Of a stretch of DNA of 64,000 bases, positions 62,701 to 64,000 are shown piece by piece. Positions within the stretch are counted from its first letter, which is position 1; each line of letters starts with the position of its first letter. The stretch is from Himantopus leucocephalus. Taxonomy: Eukaryota; Chordata; Aves; Charadriiformes; Recurvirostridae. Position numbers and translations under genes: made by a program. The notes under the pieces were generated by a model, which worked only from the letters and a program-made list of their open reading frames with translations, was not told where the DNA came from and ran no database searches. The DNA lies in NCBI GenBank assembly GCA_003993805.1, contig RSEF01000001.1, positions 184,230,341 to 184,294,340 on the forward strand, in the 5' to 3' direction.

Positions 62701-64000
62701 AGTTCTACAGTCAAGTGAGATGATTCTCTCTTTATGTCCTAAATTATCACTTTAAACTAATAAAACTGCTGTAACATATCTGAGAAAGCAGAGAATCCAT
62801 ATGTTCATGATTTTCATTTTCAATTTACAAACAGATTTCTAAAATGGCAGCACATGTATTAATTTTCCCTCAGGGAAAGAAGCATTTCTCCATTTTCCCA
62901 TTTTTTTGAAAAGAAACTAGCTAGGAGCTTCAAAAATTATTTTTGGTTTGGTGTAGATATGAGAAAGATACGCTAATTATGCAAAACATTGACAAATTAT
63001 GTCTTTGTATTACCTATGTATCCAGCTTTCTTCACCACTGGGTTTGAACATAGTATCTTCTCTGGGGCTTCTAAAAGATTAGAAATAGAAGGTAATTCCA
63101 GAATTCCAAGAAACTGTGTCCATTATGAAAGACTGTGTATGACATTCAGAAAACCTGAATCACCTTAGGTTTTATGAAATTCTAATCCTTTCATAACATT
63201 TTTTTTTTCCTTGTTGCAATGTAAAGTACAGTCCTGTGCTGAACCTCTCTGAATCAATTGGAGGGAAATTATAAGTAGTGGCATGATAAAAGTGTAATCT
63301 TTCTTCCAAGTACCTATCTTTAGATACTTTAGGCTTAGCCCCAGAATGAGAAATTAATTTGTCTGGCATGTGAAATGGGCATTTAATAGCTAGATGTTGT
63401 TGCTTTTATTATCTCACCTTGGAGATGAAAAATCTGTTGCGATTTCAGGTACACGCACAGTCTAAGAGAATGTACTAATGATTTAGGGACAAAGCCTTTG
63501 CCATTACTCAGGGACAATTCATGATGCCAGGGGATAAAGAATTCAGTCACATTACTGATACTTGTATCCTTTTCAATGAGTTTCCCTTTCTTTTAAGTAG
63601 GAATTTTGATCCATGAGGAACCATGAAAAGTTTCTTTGTTCTTGTTATGAATATAAATTAACAGGGGAAAAAAAAGTATCTCTAATGACAGATAAGTTTT
63701 CTCTGCATTGATAGCATTGATTAAAATTTCTTTCCCAGAATTCATCCCTGGAAGATTATAGTTTTTGGGTTTACTCCTGGTAAACATAATTAAACAATAA
63801 TTAAATATTTCTAGCTGTGCTGTTCATCAAAAAGAAGCAGAGATAAAACACGTGTTTTCTGCAATTAGTAGTTTGAGTTTGTCCTTTCATAATTTGGTTC
63901 TGACACCTGCTTAGGCAGGAGCCAAGTTTAATCTAGAAGTAATTTTCCTACACAGTACTTTGCACTGGGAGGAAAAGTATGAGGCCAAGACCTTCTTTCA
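56712..64000. other. AT-rich noncoding stretch to the window end
   Basis: No gene, RNA gene or classified transposon. A perfect hairpin lies at 60274-60296. Short open frames (for example 56998-57258 and 60613-60846) have no recognisable family. Confidence 0.5.
60274..60296. other. Perfect 9-bp hairpin
   Basis: TGCAGTAAA, loop ACCAC, TTTACTGCA. Too short for a microRNA precursor and not followed by a T-run. No function inferred. Confidence 0.6.

Overview
The window looks like avian nuclear DNA, most likely from a neoavian bird. It is AT-rich, has no operon-like coding density, and carries a typical bird repeat set: CR1 retrotransposon fragments (two with the characteristic ATTCTATG-type tail), an ancient CR1/L3-type LINE relic, and three solo-type endogenous retrovirus LTRs. 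I found no intact protein-coding gene, no exon I could assign to a known gene, no tRNA or rRNA, and no CRISPR array. The best reading is a gene desert or the inside of a very large intron. The species, chromosome and host gene cannot be told from the sequence.

Layout, left to right. 1-831 holds the broken C-terminal end of a retroelement-type SGNH esterase ORF, cut off by an assembly gap. 5281-13110 is an LTR cluster: two plus-strand copies of one LTR type (5281-5927, internally deleted; 10700-11703, near full length, with a 45-bp tandem array) and one complete minus-strand solo LTR (12567-13110) with CCAAT, CRE-like and TATA motifs. 17085-17890 is an old minus-strand CR1 behind another gap. 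19058-19362 is a 152-bp near-identical tandem duplication meeting at a single N, very probably an assembly artefact. 20215-21272 is a long ancient CR1/L3-type relic with a recognisable reverse-transcriptase motif and 3' tail. 27083-27480 is a GC-rich, CpG-poor block (71% GC by hand count over 27121-27480) beside another ancient minus-strand CR1 relic. 34526-34620 is a partly self-complementary relic. 49917-50033, 53393-53812 (around a gap) and 56297-56711 are younger CR1 pieces. The rest is AT-rich noncoding DNA with microsatellites and homopolymers.

No genes work together here. The main biological content is the repeat history, plus three blocks (about 23985-24145, 28690-29240 and 33160-33730) that read like candidate noncoding regulatory elements, judged only from homeodomain- or octamer-type motifs and texture. 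The assembly has four 100-N gaps and five single-N joins. At least two joins carry duplicated flanks, so local copy number and spacing should not be trusted there. I saw no convincing new biological system. The observation closest to novel is an open frame with a 15-residue repeat inside the LTR at 10700-11703.
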